Position numbers and translations under genes: made by a program. Below are positions 23,691-35,251 of a stretch of DNA of 64,000 nt, one piece after another. The number at the start of each line of letters is the position of its first letter. Position 1 is the first letter of the stretch. The stretch is from Hofstenia miamia (taxonomy: Eukaryota > Xenacoelomorpha > Acoela), in NCBI GenBank assembly GCA_004352715.1, contig SCFE01000043.1, forward strand, positions 1,420,090-1,484,089. The letters are read 5' to 3'. The notes below the pieces were generated by a model. The model worked only from the letters and a program-made list of their open reading frames with translations. It ran no database searches and was not told where the DNA came from.

Positions 23691-26600
23691 TTCTTTGTAT
23701 ATTGTTACTTGGACGCGGTTTGTCTTTAAGTGTTCTTGGTTTCTTACCTTTATATTATCCAAACCACTCATTTTACATTATGTGTCTCTTAAATATATTT
23801 TTTTCCAAACATAAAAAAATTGGATATGCTTAGGTAAGCATTCATTGATGGCTGAGTCTTACCTTTCTTAAGCACACAGTTTTTTTATATTTTAATAAAC
23901 TAAGTGAAAATTCTTTAGTGAAATATATAAAATTCAAAATTTCTAAAAATTAATCAAGACAAAATTTTCTTTACATCCATACTTAAATTTAACACTCAAA
24001 TCGCTGAGAAATCATAAAGGATGACAGGGATTACCCAAATAATTTTCCCGCCTCTCCGAGGGCCTATTTCGATTTTGATATTTATCATAACCCCAGGATC
24101 ATTGAAGTAAAATCAATATGTCCTGCTCAGCATCAATCTTCTTCTATTACTAAAACATCTTTAATTCTTTGTGCATAGCGTGAAGTACGGTTAAAGGGAG
24201 TTTCTATGTCTCTTTCAATTTCAATGGATATTAATATTTAATATGTTATTTATTAGCAAGATACTTAAATAGACTAACATCCAATGTTTGTATTTACGTA
24301 TTTACGCTTAACTGGCGAACCGTAAATATTTCAAATATTTTGTAAAAATCCTTTATAATTTTCAAAAAAGTTTAGTGTAAAAAATTTCTTCAGGCCCATA
24401 ATATTAGTATGTTATCTATGCTTAAAACGATTCTGAAATTTTTCTTTCTGACAGAGATAATCAAATCACTAATGCAAAGCATGAGTGGGCAGTAGACATA
24501 TACATTTTTTAAATTCTCATATGAGCACATTGCTATGTATTGAGTTTTATTAAATTTCGATAAAAATTTTTAAAAGCTTGGAAAATAGTTCCCTAACCAA
24601 TTGATGTACATTTCATACCTTTTAAAATTTTTCCAGCAAAACTAGAAATTATTAAATTAAAGAAAATAATTTTTTAATGAATAAACTTGCAGTATTTTTT
24701 AGAAACACAAGTGATCCTGCTGTGTATTTATGCTGTTTTTAAACTATATATTAGTGTGCGCGTCACCATTGCAGATTGCTCAATTGCACTAAAGGTTTAG
24801 GTTGAACCTAAGGCCTTCTGCCATTAGATATTTCAAAGATCTTGCATTAGATGCCTTCTCCCTTATATAATTGACACTACAACACTTTAGTTCATTGAGT
24901 CCATCACATGAGTGTCACGCTCGCAAATGCAGCTGATGAATGAATGTTCAAGGTACAATTACATCCATCTACTATTACAACTCTTATTATGGAAACTTTG
25001 TAAGTTAATATTTAAGAAATGCTAATTCCTCATTTTTTCCAAAATAAGATCCTATGCGATTTGCTTAGTGAAAATGCCCCTCGTTGATTATAAGTGTGCC
25101 ATTATGATAATGCTCATGCCACGATTTTTATATATGCAATGGTTTTCATGATAACTGCATATCCATAAAGATAGAGGATTGCATCGCAATATTACATTCT
25201 CAATAGGTTTGTCATTGCCACCGCCCTGCTAAATTTTAACGTTGCCGACGTCAGCACTTATTATGAATATCAAATCAGAATATCCAATTTTTTTTCCCTT
25301 AGTATTCAGTATAATATGTAAGCTATAGTCTTGCCAAGTGTTAAAATGAGCGATTCACAGTGTCTACAAACTGTAAATTATGTCTACATTAAATATTTTC
25401 CTTGAAGTTTTGAAGTAATTTTGCGTTACTAACAGTAATCACAACGAATTCCTAAAGATGATATTTGTTTATGTTCCCTTCTATCGGCCAAATATCCTGA
25501 TAGTCGTACCATTTTTAATGAAATTAAAACTACAGTTTGATAGTTTATATTATATATTTTCTTTCTATCAAAATAAAGAATGTTTTTGCCATTTTTCATT
25601 TCATTTTCTCAATTATCTATTAGCTTCTTTGCTCAGAAGGAAATTTTGCTTGGTACTAGTTCAAGCACACTTCAAATTCAATGATGTCAGCAAAAAATAT
25701 TAAAATAACAGTTGATTTATTGCCAATCAAAGCTAAAATTCTTACTACATTTGTCTTAAACATACATTGCAATTTGTTTTTGTAGTTTCTGATATTGATT
25801 GATTAGTACAGAATTACTCAAGAATGGAAACATCTAGATGCTACAAACAATTTTCACCAATATTTTAATGGGACAGCACCCATATATGCAAAATTCGATA
25901 ATATGAATTGGAATTTGACCAGGGATGTAATTTTTTCAAATATAGTTGCTCAATCATAAATAATAGAACAACACAGACGATAAATGAACTGCTAAATCAA
26001 TAAGGGCTTAAACCACATTCTTGTATATAAATTGGCAAAATATTGTTACTAAATAGTTAAAAAAGTATTCAAATAAAGTATCATTGAGAATTATGCGTAA
26101 AATTTTAGTAATCTTCTAAATTTCAATATACATATTATAGGAATTCACATCTGTGCTAGTAGTTGTAATAGGAACCCAATATTGACAGTGGACAGCTTGA
26201 AGTTTAGTTGAAATAGATTTTATTAGTTGATATTTCAGGAATAGCAAAGTGTAAAATGGCACTTGGATTTTAGATCAAACGAATGGCGTATCGGTAATTG
26301 TAGAGCACATTAGGGATGGATTTTGAAAATAATAATGGTGAGGCATGAACTGCTAAACAACCAGTTTCCTCCGCAGTTTCACACAAATTCATGTATACTT
26401 CTATATAATGGAAAAAATTTACTCTCTGCATTTGTGAATTCTTCCTTTAAGTGTAGAAGTCTATATGACGCATTGCTCTTGAGTTCTGAGAAAATGAGAA
26501 GCTGTAGGACAAAAATTCTTTTTGATCTTTGCTGAAATGGAAATGCGTACCCCCTTCTCCATTGGATCAGTGTTTGAAGGATATAACAGATATTAGTGCA

Positions 26601-26889
26601 AAATGTAAATAATTAATAGAAAGCTCTAACAGGATAAGAAACAAAAATTTATAAAATCGAAAGTATATATGGATATTTTTGAAAAAATTGATCAAAATCG
26701 ATCGGAATTTTAATGTTTAAAATCGCTAACCTCAACAATGAAAACTACGTGTCGAAAGATTTTTAGTAATTTGAGGTAATATTAGATTGTATAGACTTGC
26801 TCAAATGTTAATCCAATCCTGTAAACATAAGAAATTTTTTTAAATATAATGTCATAAGTTTTAAATTAGGCTTTGTCAGAACAATAAAT

Positions 26890-26912
26890 AAATATATATA
26901 TATATATATATA
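26890..26912. repeat. (TA)n microsatellite
   Basis: TA tract immediately left of a transposon terminus that begins CAGCATGGCTCAGCG. Confidence 0.9.
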
Positions 26913-27002
26913 CAGCATGGCTCAGCGTGCTTGCATCAAGCCTGCAATTTGCTAATTTTTAATATATAATGATTTGAAATCGAAAAAAACAAGGATTCCT
27001 CG
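26913..27002 (+). repeat. Solo long terminal inverted repeat of a Tc1/mariner element
   Basis: Begins CAGCATGGCTCAGCGTGC. Over about 90 bases it matches the reverse complement of the right end at 27500-27590, including a shared AATATATAA and TTGAAATCGAA. It ends at an N (27003), after which a second copy of the terminus begins. It is therefore either a solo end from another insertion or an assembly duplication. Confidence 0.75.
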
Positions 27003-27003
27003 N

Positions 27004-27024
27004 ATATATATATATATATATATA
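27004..27024. repeat. (TA)n microsatellite between two left ends
   Basis: TA tract that follows the undetermined base and precedes the second left terminus. Confidence 0.85.
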
Positions 27025-27590
27025 CAGCATGGCTCAGCGAATTTGCATCAAGCCTGAAATTGACGAATTTTTAATATGTATGGAAGGTAGTATGGACAAT
27101 ACGTATTACATCACACATGTTATTGAAGGTCGAGTGACTAAACAAATGCTTCCAGATGGCTCAGGTGTTTTCCAGGAGGACAATGCCCCATCTCATAACT
27201 CACACAGAACCAAAGCTTGTCGTGATAGGCACAACATCAATGTCATGAACTGGTCTGCCCAACCCCCGATCTGAACCCAATAAAGAATTTGTGGGGCATT
27301 GTGAAATAGAGATTCTCGGAGTGAAATAAGATCTTCCTTTATAAAAATATGGAAGAGAGATGAAGAAATTCAAGAAATGTGCAAGCATTTGGTTAAAAAT
27401 ATGCCAATATAAATAGCTGCAGTGATCGCTAACCGTGGTCAATATACGAAATATTAGAAAGCTTAGTGTTTTTTACTTGTTTTCCTTACAATAAATTCTA
27501 TGTTATCATAAGGAATCTTGGTTTTAATTTCGATTTCAAGTGGTTATATATTAAAATTTTGGGCTGATGCAAACTCGCTGAGCCATGCTG
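27025..27590 (+). mobile_element. Internally deleted, inactive Tc1/mariner transposon with long TIRs
   Basis: Bounded by CAGCATGGCTCAGCG and CGCTGAGCCATGCTG next to TA tracts on both sides, as expected for TA-targeting elements. About 27077-27268 encodes the middle of the transposase catalytic domain, including VFQEDNAPSHNSHRT with the second catalytic Asp. One frameshift later (near 27268) it reads PDLNPIKNLWG. Counting 34 residues on from that Asp reaches the final catalytic position, which should be Glu but is Lys (AAG). The N-terminal DNA-binding half and the first catalytic Asp are deleted, so the left TIR runs directly into mid-transposase. Stops follow. The copy is dead by deletion, frameshift and active-site loss. 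Confidence 0.88.
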
Positions 27591-27594
27591 TATA

Positions 27595-27628
<34 letters not shown>

Positions 27629-27629
27629 N
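27591..27629. repeat. (TA)n microsatellite right of the transposon
   Basis: Long TA tract with one G interruption, ending at an undetermined base (27629). Confidence 0.9.
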
Positions 27630-27630
27630 T

Positions 27631-28367
27631 AGTGTATATACATTTATGTCATATAATAGGAATTATTCATGGCACTTTTTGATGCCGCCATATAAATTAT
27701 TTGGATCTAGCGCTCAGTAGATATTTTAAGAATTCTATTGAAATTACTTCCATGGTTAACTTGATACATTCCAATGTGTACATAATATCATGTACAACTT
27801 GATAGATTTAATAAATTAAAACATACTTTAAGACTAGCTTAGAAGATTCGTCAAACGGAATCGAGATGCATAGCGTTTGCATGTAATACACCAAACTGTA
27901 ATTTATATATCTGAGAAAGCGAGTCAACACTCAAATATTTAAAGGAAAATAAATAGACTTCAAAGGTAATACACTAACTTCGAGATATATTTCTTCGATT
28001 GATTATATTTACATTTGAAAGGACAAAATGGATTAATTTCAAGGAAAATATTATAACTTGTAAATGAAAGTATTCAATCTAAACATTTTTTAAGCTTATA
28101 CATATTTTATATTGCACAAGAGTAGAAATTCTCAACTTGAGTATTACATTTTCAAACTAAAGCCACAATTAAAATACTGTGTCATATTTTTATTTATGTA
28201 ATTTATGTAAATCTTTGTCTAAAATTCCATGTGTTTTAAATTTAATATAATTAATTTGCAACAGTTGAATTAAAATCGGTGAAAGGAATAATATCACATA
28301 TTCTTCACACTATTATGTATTTCTGTCTAGGAATGTAAAATATTGCATTTGGTACAAAAACTACCTA

Positions 28368-28413
<46 letters not shown>

Positions 28414-29303
28414 CCCATTCTTATAAGCTAATGAATCCAGTTTTCATTGGTTTATCATAAATACAAAAGTTGATTATTTACACAAATTACGAATAATGGA
28501 TGGGGAGAACCTTCCAAGAACATGGAAATCAATTTGGTGTCATTTTGAATAATTTCAGTGAATACGTCTACATCCCACTTCTTTAAATAGAGAATTACTT
28601 CCACATTGAATATTAGTTTCTACTTAAATAAATAAATTTGACAATAATTTAAATATCATAATTGAAAGCTGCCATTTTAGCATTTAATTTTGCAATTTGT
28701 ATCTATCAAATTATCAGAAAAATATAGTAATCTATTTGCAAACTTATTTACGAAATATGCTTTATTATTGATTTTGTTTTAGATATTATCAGTACTTGAG
28801 AACTTCATTGAACAACGAAAAGGCTTCAAGACTATTGAAATACGGCGTTGTATTTTTAGACTGAATGACATTGAATATTTTATTTATGATTTGAAAATCA
28901 TGTGATGGAAATCTATCAGATCTGAGAGAAATCTGCATGCTTCTCATAGATGCAAATTTATCTTAGAACACCTAAAAAATTGCCTATCGTATCGTAAAAG
29001 ACTAAATTTTGAGGAAATTCCACTACATTGAAAATCAGTAAATCAATATTTCTGAAAATGCTAGTTACAATGTTTCAAAATTTGCATACTAAATATTATT
29101 AATTTTTCGGGTTTTGCATAGAATAAAACTTAATTCAGGCATAATTTAGGACGCAGCTAAACAGGGGAAGAGAAAAAGACTAAATATCTGATAGGCAAAT
29201 ACATTAAGAAATTGAAATCACCATGAATAAATTTATAATTGAGGATAAACTCAGAAGCATATCTTGATTCTTCATAAAATTATCTTGCGATTAATTGTTG
29301 TTC
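27631..29303. other. A+T-rich stretch, no gene recognised
   Basis: Nothing supportable except the (TA)n tract at 28371-28412. Confidence 0.5.
28371..28412. repeat. (TA)n microsatellite
   Basis: 42 bases of uninterrupted TA, among the longest pure tracts in the window. No transposon end recognised beside it. Confidence 0.92.
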
Positions 29304-29321
29304 CAAACTTTTGGTCAGTAC
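29304..29321 (+). repeat. Solo Tc1-type terminal repeat
   Basis: CCAAACTTTTGGTCAGTAC followed by TA repeats differs by one base from the right end of the Tc1-like element at 8939-8962. The DNA upstream does not resemble that element, so only a terminus remains, or a different internally deleted relative. Confidence 0.65.
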
Positions 29322-29584
29322 TATATATATACATATAGATAGACATGGTCACATAAATTCATCTATCTTAATTGCAATACAAAAGCAACAAAATCAAATA
29401 TTTTGATTGAAGCTAAAGATATCATGTTATTTTGAGTCAATGCATAAGAAAACAACGTCTCCAAATTAATCAAGGGTGAAGAAATCCATAATAATTTTAT
29501 GAATGACTTAGATCACTATTATAATTTTCTGATAAACCTTTTTCCATTGAGATAAATTCTTTTAAAATTATTAAAGGACAAGAA

Positions 29585-29828
29585 TTTAAAACTTCCTAGG
29601 AATTGCAATTTATGCCAAAATTTCATTGTAAATTTCATTGTTGACAAGCACATTGGCAAAGTTATGACTTCGAAATCAGCTCTACGGCCTATCCATTTAT
29701 AATTAATTTAAAAATTCCTATGAACTGCAATCTAGGCCGCATTTGCATTGTAAATTACATGCTTGACAAGCGCACAAGCAGAGTTATGACTTGGAAAGGA
29801 ACTCTTCTGCCTATCGCGTCATAATTGC
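29585..29828. repeat. Diverged tandem duplication, period about 122 bp
   Basis: Two units (about 29585-29706 and 29707-29828) share in the same order TTCCTAKGAAYTGCAAT, CATTGTAAATT, TTGACAAGC, AGTTATGACTT and TCTRCYGCCTATC. Divergence of roughly a quarter suggests an old duplication. No coding frame is kept across it. Confidence 0.8.
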
Positions 29829-30093
29829 GAAATGTCAGTGAAGCTTGTTATGCGCCGTGTGGTTTAGAATACTTGTTTGTTTTGTCTGCGTGATAATTTT
29901 AATTTAAATGTCGGTCTTACATAGATATGAATTTCTTAGAATGCACAAAACGTGTTGGTGACTTTCGATCTTTAAATGTTAGTGCGAAAATTCAATATAA
30001 TTCAATTTATTATTGAAATATGTATCTGGATTTGTCTCTCTTAATACATATAAACCATACATACACACATCAAAGAACACATGTTATAAATAC

Positions 30094-30111
30094 ATATATA
30101 TATATATACAG

Positions 30112-30150
<39 letters not shown>

Positions 30151-30153
30151 ATA
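30094..30153. repeat. (TA)n compound microsatellite
   Basis: About 60 bases of TA with short interruptions, directly beside the 3' end of the Penelope-like remnant. Confidence 0.9.
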
Positions 30154-30256
30154 AACTAATGTGTTCAATTTAATGTTAGCTACCGGTCTCGATTTTTCAA
30201 TCATTTTCAGTACAAGTACACTTATTAAATAAAATGTTGTTAAAATATGCATGCAC
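30154..30256 (-). promoter_or_regulatory. Penelope-like terminal region with degenerate hammerhead-like core
   Basis: On the minus strand, 30210-30181 reads CTGAAAATGA, then TTGAAAAATC, then GAGACCGGTA. GATT and AATC can pair around GAAA as a short stem II. CTGAAAA and GAGAC sit where a hammerhead ribozyme has CTGATGA and GAAAC. Penelope-like elements are known to carry hammerhead motifs in their terminal repeats. Both core boxes carry substitutions, so if this is a ribozyme it is decayed. Confidence 0.4.
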
Positions 30257-30560
30257 TTAAAATATGTTCAATAAGTTGTTATAGTTTAGTTGATTGTTCA
30301 TTAGCTCGTTCTTATTAGCGTATTTTATTAACAGAGCTTCGACATATTTAGTATTCTTGGTTCTAAGTAAGATCTCGAAATTATTTTTTATTGCATGATG
30401 TCTATGCAAATATATTTCACGTTTTAAATGCCTTCTTAGGTGTTCATTGATCCTGGGTTCAAAATGTCTGTTGGTTTCTCCGATTTAAGAAAGATTACAT
30501 TCTTTACGTTGGTATTTATATATAAAGGAGGAAACCAGCATTTTGTTGATAGGATCTTTG
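30257..30560 (-). pseudogene. Penelope-like retroelement, GIY-YIG endonuclease fragment
   Basis: Penelope-like elements nick target DNA with a C-terminal GIY-YIG endonuclease fused to a reverse transcriptase. Here the minus strand gives NKMLVSSFIYKYQRKECNLS, a stop, then IGETNRHFEPRINEHLRRHL, and later NNFEILLRT and EALLIKYAN, ending at a natural stop (30257-30259). This is the expected YIGET-R-H-F-RI-EH signature, followed by the F-IL and EA-IK blocks. The stop at 30485-30487 (TAA) replaces the Tyr of YIG, a catalytic-core residue. No reverse transcriptase could be recognised upstream (above 30560), where a TA tract intervenes. Confidence 0.85.
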
Positions 30561-33500
30561 TTGCTAAAAAAATATATATATAAATATGTACATAAGAGTA
30601 ATATATGTAGATTTAATTGAATTGGTGTAGCCAAAGCAGTCAGTCTACTGTTTTTGTCCACATATGTTAAGCTTTAGAGATTTTTTAGTATTTAGCAAAA
30701 AAATAAAACACCGTACTTCTTGAAAAACTTGATCGCTTCATTGTTGATTATTTCTAGATTCTTAAGTTGCAGTCTTAAAATGAAACTTCTTGGAATAATT
30801 GGTGAAAAAAAAATTTGCATTTCAAAACTTCATGCAAATAAATTAAAAACCATTAGAATATATATATATATATATATATATTGAGTAGGAAAATCTAAAA
30901 AAATACTGATCTCTTATTGTTTGTAAAGAACATTTCAAAATTTGATGGTTAAACAATGTGCATGTACAGACGTCGTGAAACCACAGAGATGAATACATCT
31001 ATTTCAAATCGCAACTTAGCCTTGAACAACGCAGATATATTGATTATTCATAAAAATTGTATCATTCTCGGCTTACTAAAAACCAATTTAATGGTGCTTC
31101 CCCAAAATCAGCACCATCAGTAACATTCGATTGCTAGAAGTAGTCTAAGATAATAGTTAAATGCAGCTAAAATTCATTTTCAAATGAGAATCTCATGTAC
31201 ATGTGTACTGAAAACTGTATTCATATGTCTACGAAGTAGTAAATCAGGACGTACCAATAAATTTGAATGTAGGAAAATTCACGGGTGTGACTGCAGCTCG
31301 ATCAGCTTGATATTCAATACAAGCAAAATTTTTAAAAAATTACAATTTATGAATTTTAACTTTAATAAGTAAACACGAATGAGGTAATTATTGGGAAGTT
31401 AATATGAGCTTATGATAGTCCAAATTACTAAACACTTTAAAGTGATAGGAGACAATACCAATACTTAGAAATCATACGAAAACTTTAATCATATATCAAG
31501 TGTGAACGATTTTAAATGCAGAGAATATTAATAACAATATAAAGTGAACTGCAAATGCTGAGCAGTTGTTTTTACTTTCTTAATGTACAATATAATTATA
31601 TTTAAAATTCTAAGTATTATGGTCGCTTATTAGCTTTAAAGTATTTTGCAATTTGAAGAATTGCAAACTGTTATTTTTAGCAATAAATAATATAAAATTT
31701 TGATTTCAGAAGCTTCATAATATTTGCATATATTTTAATATCGGGCTAATTGCGAATATCGAGCGACAGTCACAAAATTCAAGGTGACCAATTTTAAAAA
31801 GGAAAATTCAAGATCGTAAAATTCAGAAAAAGAAAATTCAAGGCGATAATTTCCTTTATGATAGTTAAGGGTAGGGCTAAGATTGGTTTCTTTGACTTTA
31901 CTAAGCCTTTTAATTTTCTTAATCATTACAGCTTGAATTTTTCTGTTTTAAATTTTCATGGAATTAATCAGGCCAATGATGTGGTGTGCTATATTGTTTT
32001 TCATCATTATGTAACTAAGAAGGGAAAATTTTGAAGTGTTTTCGCAACCAATTCGAATGCCATTTTTGAGAAAGCAAATAGAAATTCTAAAACTATTTAA
32101 AAGTTTAGGCGCAAAGAAAACACACCTAACATACCCACACACTACGTCACTGAATTACTGAGTTGAAAGGAATGAATATTTATAAGGTGTTTAGAAACAT
32201 GCGCACATGATTTATGAATTTTCCATGCAGACCACAAACAGCAAACAATTTGCAAATGAAGCGATTAGCGCAAATGTGCAACTGGGATTTGAATAAACAT
32301 TTGATCACTGAAGTATCGCCTAATGGATAATTCTTCAAGATTTGAAAAAAAATCTCTATTACAACATAACCATAACGCTATATGCATATCATATTTCAAT
32401 TGTGTTGTGAAAGATAGCCATGCCTCGAATACTTTATGAATGAAACATTTGGCAATTAAACTCAATTCAGTTATCTTATATCTAAATATAATGTTGGTAG
32501 ACAAGTAAGTATTTAAACAAATTGCACAAGTCTATTGACACCTGTCGTCTATCCACTCTTGTTTGCTATTGAATTCACAAGTACTAAAAAGTGTCAACGC
32601 TTAATATACAAAATGGAAAGAGGCCAACTGCAATGAAATTTAAAATCTGTCGTGTCGGAACTCATGTTACTTTAAATACTTGTATACATTGTGCTTAAAC
32701 AGGGAAATTGCGAAATTTATTCCTTTGATTGCATATTCTTGATATATTTATAATGGAAATTCCAGTGTGCTTAAAAAGTTAATAGATTGAAAAAATTTGT
32801 AAAGCACCCCTAGAATTATGAAACAGAGCGAGTAAAGTTTTTTCTTTCGACACCAAATGTAATAATTTCATATATTTAGGTAACCACCTCATTTTCAATG
32901 CCATAGGTTTCAGCTGAAACTATTGATATTTTTATATCATACACATCCAACTAATTTTTAAAATTGAAACGTATGATTTAACCTGAATTTCTCTTTTCAA
33001 TTGGTATAACAATTCGAATAACTCTAAAATATGCTTTCGGGCTAACTTACATTCACGTGGAAGTCAAATATTCTTAAAATCGAATGCTATGTATCCTGCT
33101 TTAAACAAAAAGTCAATAAATTAAAGATTTCATCCGAAGATAAAATTAAAGATTTCATCCGAAGATACTTCCTTTGTATATAAAGTAGACGAACAGTAGA
33201 AAGTGAATCAATTCTACAACTGGTATTTTCCTTCATAGAATCGAAGTTCGCACCTAAGTAGAAAATGGAAACCATCAGGTTTGTCAGTACACATAATACG
33301 AGATTTATATCAATAATTTCAGATTTCAAAATGTAGGTTGTCAATATAACGTAAAATCAAAATATTTTGTAAATTTAACTTGAAGTCAACAAAAATTTCC
33401 TCGTGCATGCTAAGCTTGGTTAGAAACCATTATGAAATTGACTGAAGTACACTTATGATTAACAATCTTTGATGTTTTAGTAACTGTGTAATCGAACTTG

Positions 33501-34966
33501 AAAATGGGCCAAGTCTAGTCCGTTTCTAAAACTATACTTAAACCTAAAATGCACTTTAGGTAGATCGTGGGCTTAAGTGGTTTGGCTGCTTTTAGTTTCT
33601 CAGCGAGAAAATGCAAACAATAACAATTTGCGATTGTTATTTTGTTCATGTTTTGAAGTATTTTGGAAAGATGGAGGAGAAAATATACATAGATTTTTTT
33701 TAATAGCCTCACTCAGCCAATAACGCCTGTGTTCTAAAAAAAGAAATAAAAAGCCATGATATCGGTTGGGCATCATAGAATTACTTCAACAAAGCAAAAG
33801 GAATTGTTAATGAATGTAAATTAGTTTAAAATATATATTTACAACTTTTTTCTGACTAAACTAGCCGCTTTTAGTGCAATTCCTAATTTTATCCAAAATC
33901 ATTTCGGTATGTCATGTATTTAATTGACTAAGTTACACGAAATTTCTCGATATAATTTTAAAATAATTGCAGAAATTACGCATGCCAAAGCACCCTACAA
34001 TTGAGTAAGTTTACAATTTTGTTACTAATAACTCTTAAAAGAATTTAATCAATTGCTAAGATATGTAATACTGGCTTCAAGCAAAAATGCTTAGTTAGTA
34101 TCTAAGTTGGGGCAAACATTTTTCAGGCTTCCAAATCGATGTATAATGTAGGCAAAGACATATATAGAGCTTAAATGATTCCAGCCAATATCGTTTTAAG
34201 TAAATTGAATTTTTACTGTCACTATAAATTGTTTAAGATTTATTTGTAAATTCAATTTTTCAAAAATTTCGAAGCGTTTAACTGCATGTAGAGATAAACG
34301 TAAAACTTCATTTAAAAAAAAATATTTATTAAAATCAATAATGATTTTATTTATGAGATTAAAATGATAGTGTTTACATTCGTACTTGAACAAACACCTA
34401 ATATTTACTTTTAAATATAGTATCAAAGGTTGATATTATAAACTGAATAATTGCTATTTCGGGCAACAATTGCAGCTATTAACGAAACTCAGTTCTTGCA
34501 AAATATAAATGGATTCAATCGTGTGCTATCAATTTGAAATAGGAAAACATAATTTTGGGATTTTTTGTCAAATCTAATAAAAATATCCAATCAAACTTGT
34601 AAGAACTATATAAAACCGCCATTAAAATAAAAATTTATATTAAGGTTGTGAAAATGTAACAATGGCTTCAAGCCAAAACTCTATAGTAGTCAGTGTAAAG
34701 AACAAAAAAATTATATTAATACGAACATATAATTGTAAGCCTTGGAAATCTTAATATTCATTTTTGGATTTAGTTTTTATTAAGAAATTTAAGAAATACT
34801 AACATGTAAGCATTTCTGAAAATCGATCCGCTTTCTAGTGCTAATTGTATTGCAACAGAAATAGATTTTTAGGCAGATTGTCTTCCTAAATTAAATCACA
34901 ACCCAAAATATATAAAAAAATCAACTATGCATTTAAAAATTAATATTTATCATGTTACTACAAAGT
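30561..34966. other. A+T-rich stretch, possible intron of the GPCR gene
   Basis: No gene recognised. It holds a (TA)n tract (30858-30881) and a 25-bp tandem duplication (33121-33170, TTAAAGATTTCATCCGAAGA twice). If the receptor exon at 35026-35251 is used, this DNA lies downstream on the minus strand and would be intronic. I could not find exon 2, which should begin by completing the Val/Ala-Asp-Leu of helix II. Confidence 0.45.
33121..33170. repeat. 25-bp tandem duplication
   Basis: TTAAAGATTTCATCCGAAGA occurs at 33121 and 33146, identical over 21 bases. Confidence 0.9.
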
Positions 34967-35023
34967 TCATCCTAAGCGTGTCAAAAATATTTCAAGACAT
35001 TTGTAAGCATGTAAAACAAATTT

Positions 35024-35025
35024 AC
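35024..35025 (-). promoter_or_regulatory. Splice donor of the GPCR exon
   Basis: GT of CAG|GTAAAT on the minus strand. It falls exactly where class A receptor genes often carry a phase-1 intron, at the SLA-(V)ADL boundary of helix II. Confidence 0.75.
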
Positions 35026-35251
35026 CTGCTAGAGAAACTATAAAAATATTGGCATATGATCGCAGTCTTCTATCCTTAATAATTATAATCATAACAATGG
35101 AATTTCCAGCAATGCTAACCACCATAAGAAGTACAAAGCCAATAACCTGGAGGAAAAACCAAACCTGTTCAATCTCTTCTTTGGATTCATTTAATTGGAA
35201 TCGAGAACTGGAGTTTTCTATGGTTGTTTGTAAAGTCGAAGTGATTAACAT
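35026..35251 (-). CDS. First coding exon of a class A (rhodopsin-like) G-protein-coupled receptor
   Basis: A cell-surface receptor that would signal through heterotrimeric G proteins; the ligand is unknown. The exon encodes 75 residues plus one base. Residues 1-30 are an extracellular N-terminus with two N-glycosylation sequons (NSS at 13, NES at 21). Residues about 31-58 form helix I, with the conserved SIAGN whose Asn is residue 50. KDRRLRSYAN is intracellular loop 1, and IFIVSLA opens helix II. The minus strand then reads CTAGCAG then GTAAAT, a consensus donor, splitting the codon after SLA in phase 1 just before the expected (V/A)ADL. The start is the first in-frame ATG: a TGA lies two codons upstream, and the context ACAATG has A at -3. 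No signal peptide is evident, which is common in this class. Helix I plus loop 1 resemble biogenic-amine or neuropeptide receptors, but one exon cannot decide. Later exons are outside the window or unrecognised. Confidence 0.78.

Larger units (their letters stand above)
20650..26912. other. A+T-rich stretch, no gene recognised
   Basis: About 6 kb without a supportable gene. Frames at 25458-25703 and 26323-26535 are short and have no recognisable domain. An embedded sequencing-adapter sequence (23672-23690) is annotated separately. Possibly a long intron or an intergenic region. Confidence 0.5.

Noticed and set aside
27029-27274. 81-codon frame starting with an ATG in the terminal repeat
   Set aside because: The first 16 or so codons are terminal-repeat sequence fused to mid-transposase by deletion. 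It is a pseudogene rather than a protein start.
30070-30252. 60-codon minus-strand frame rich in Ile/Tyr
   Set aside because: Translation of TA repeats.
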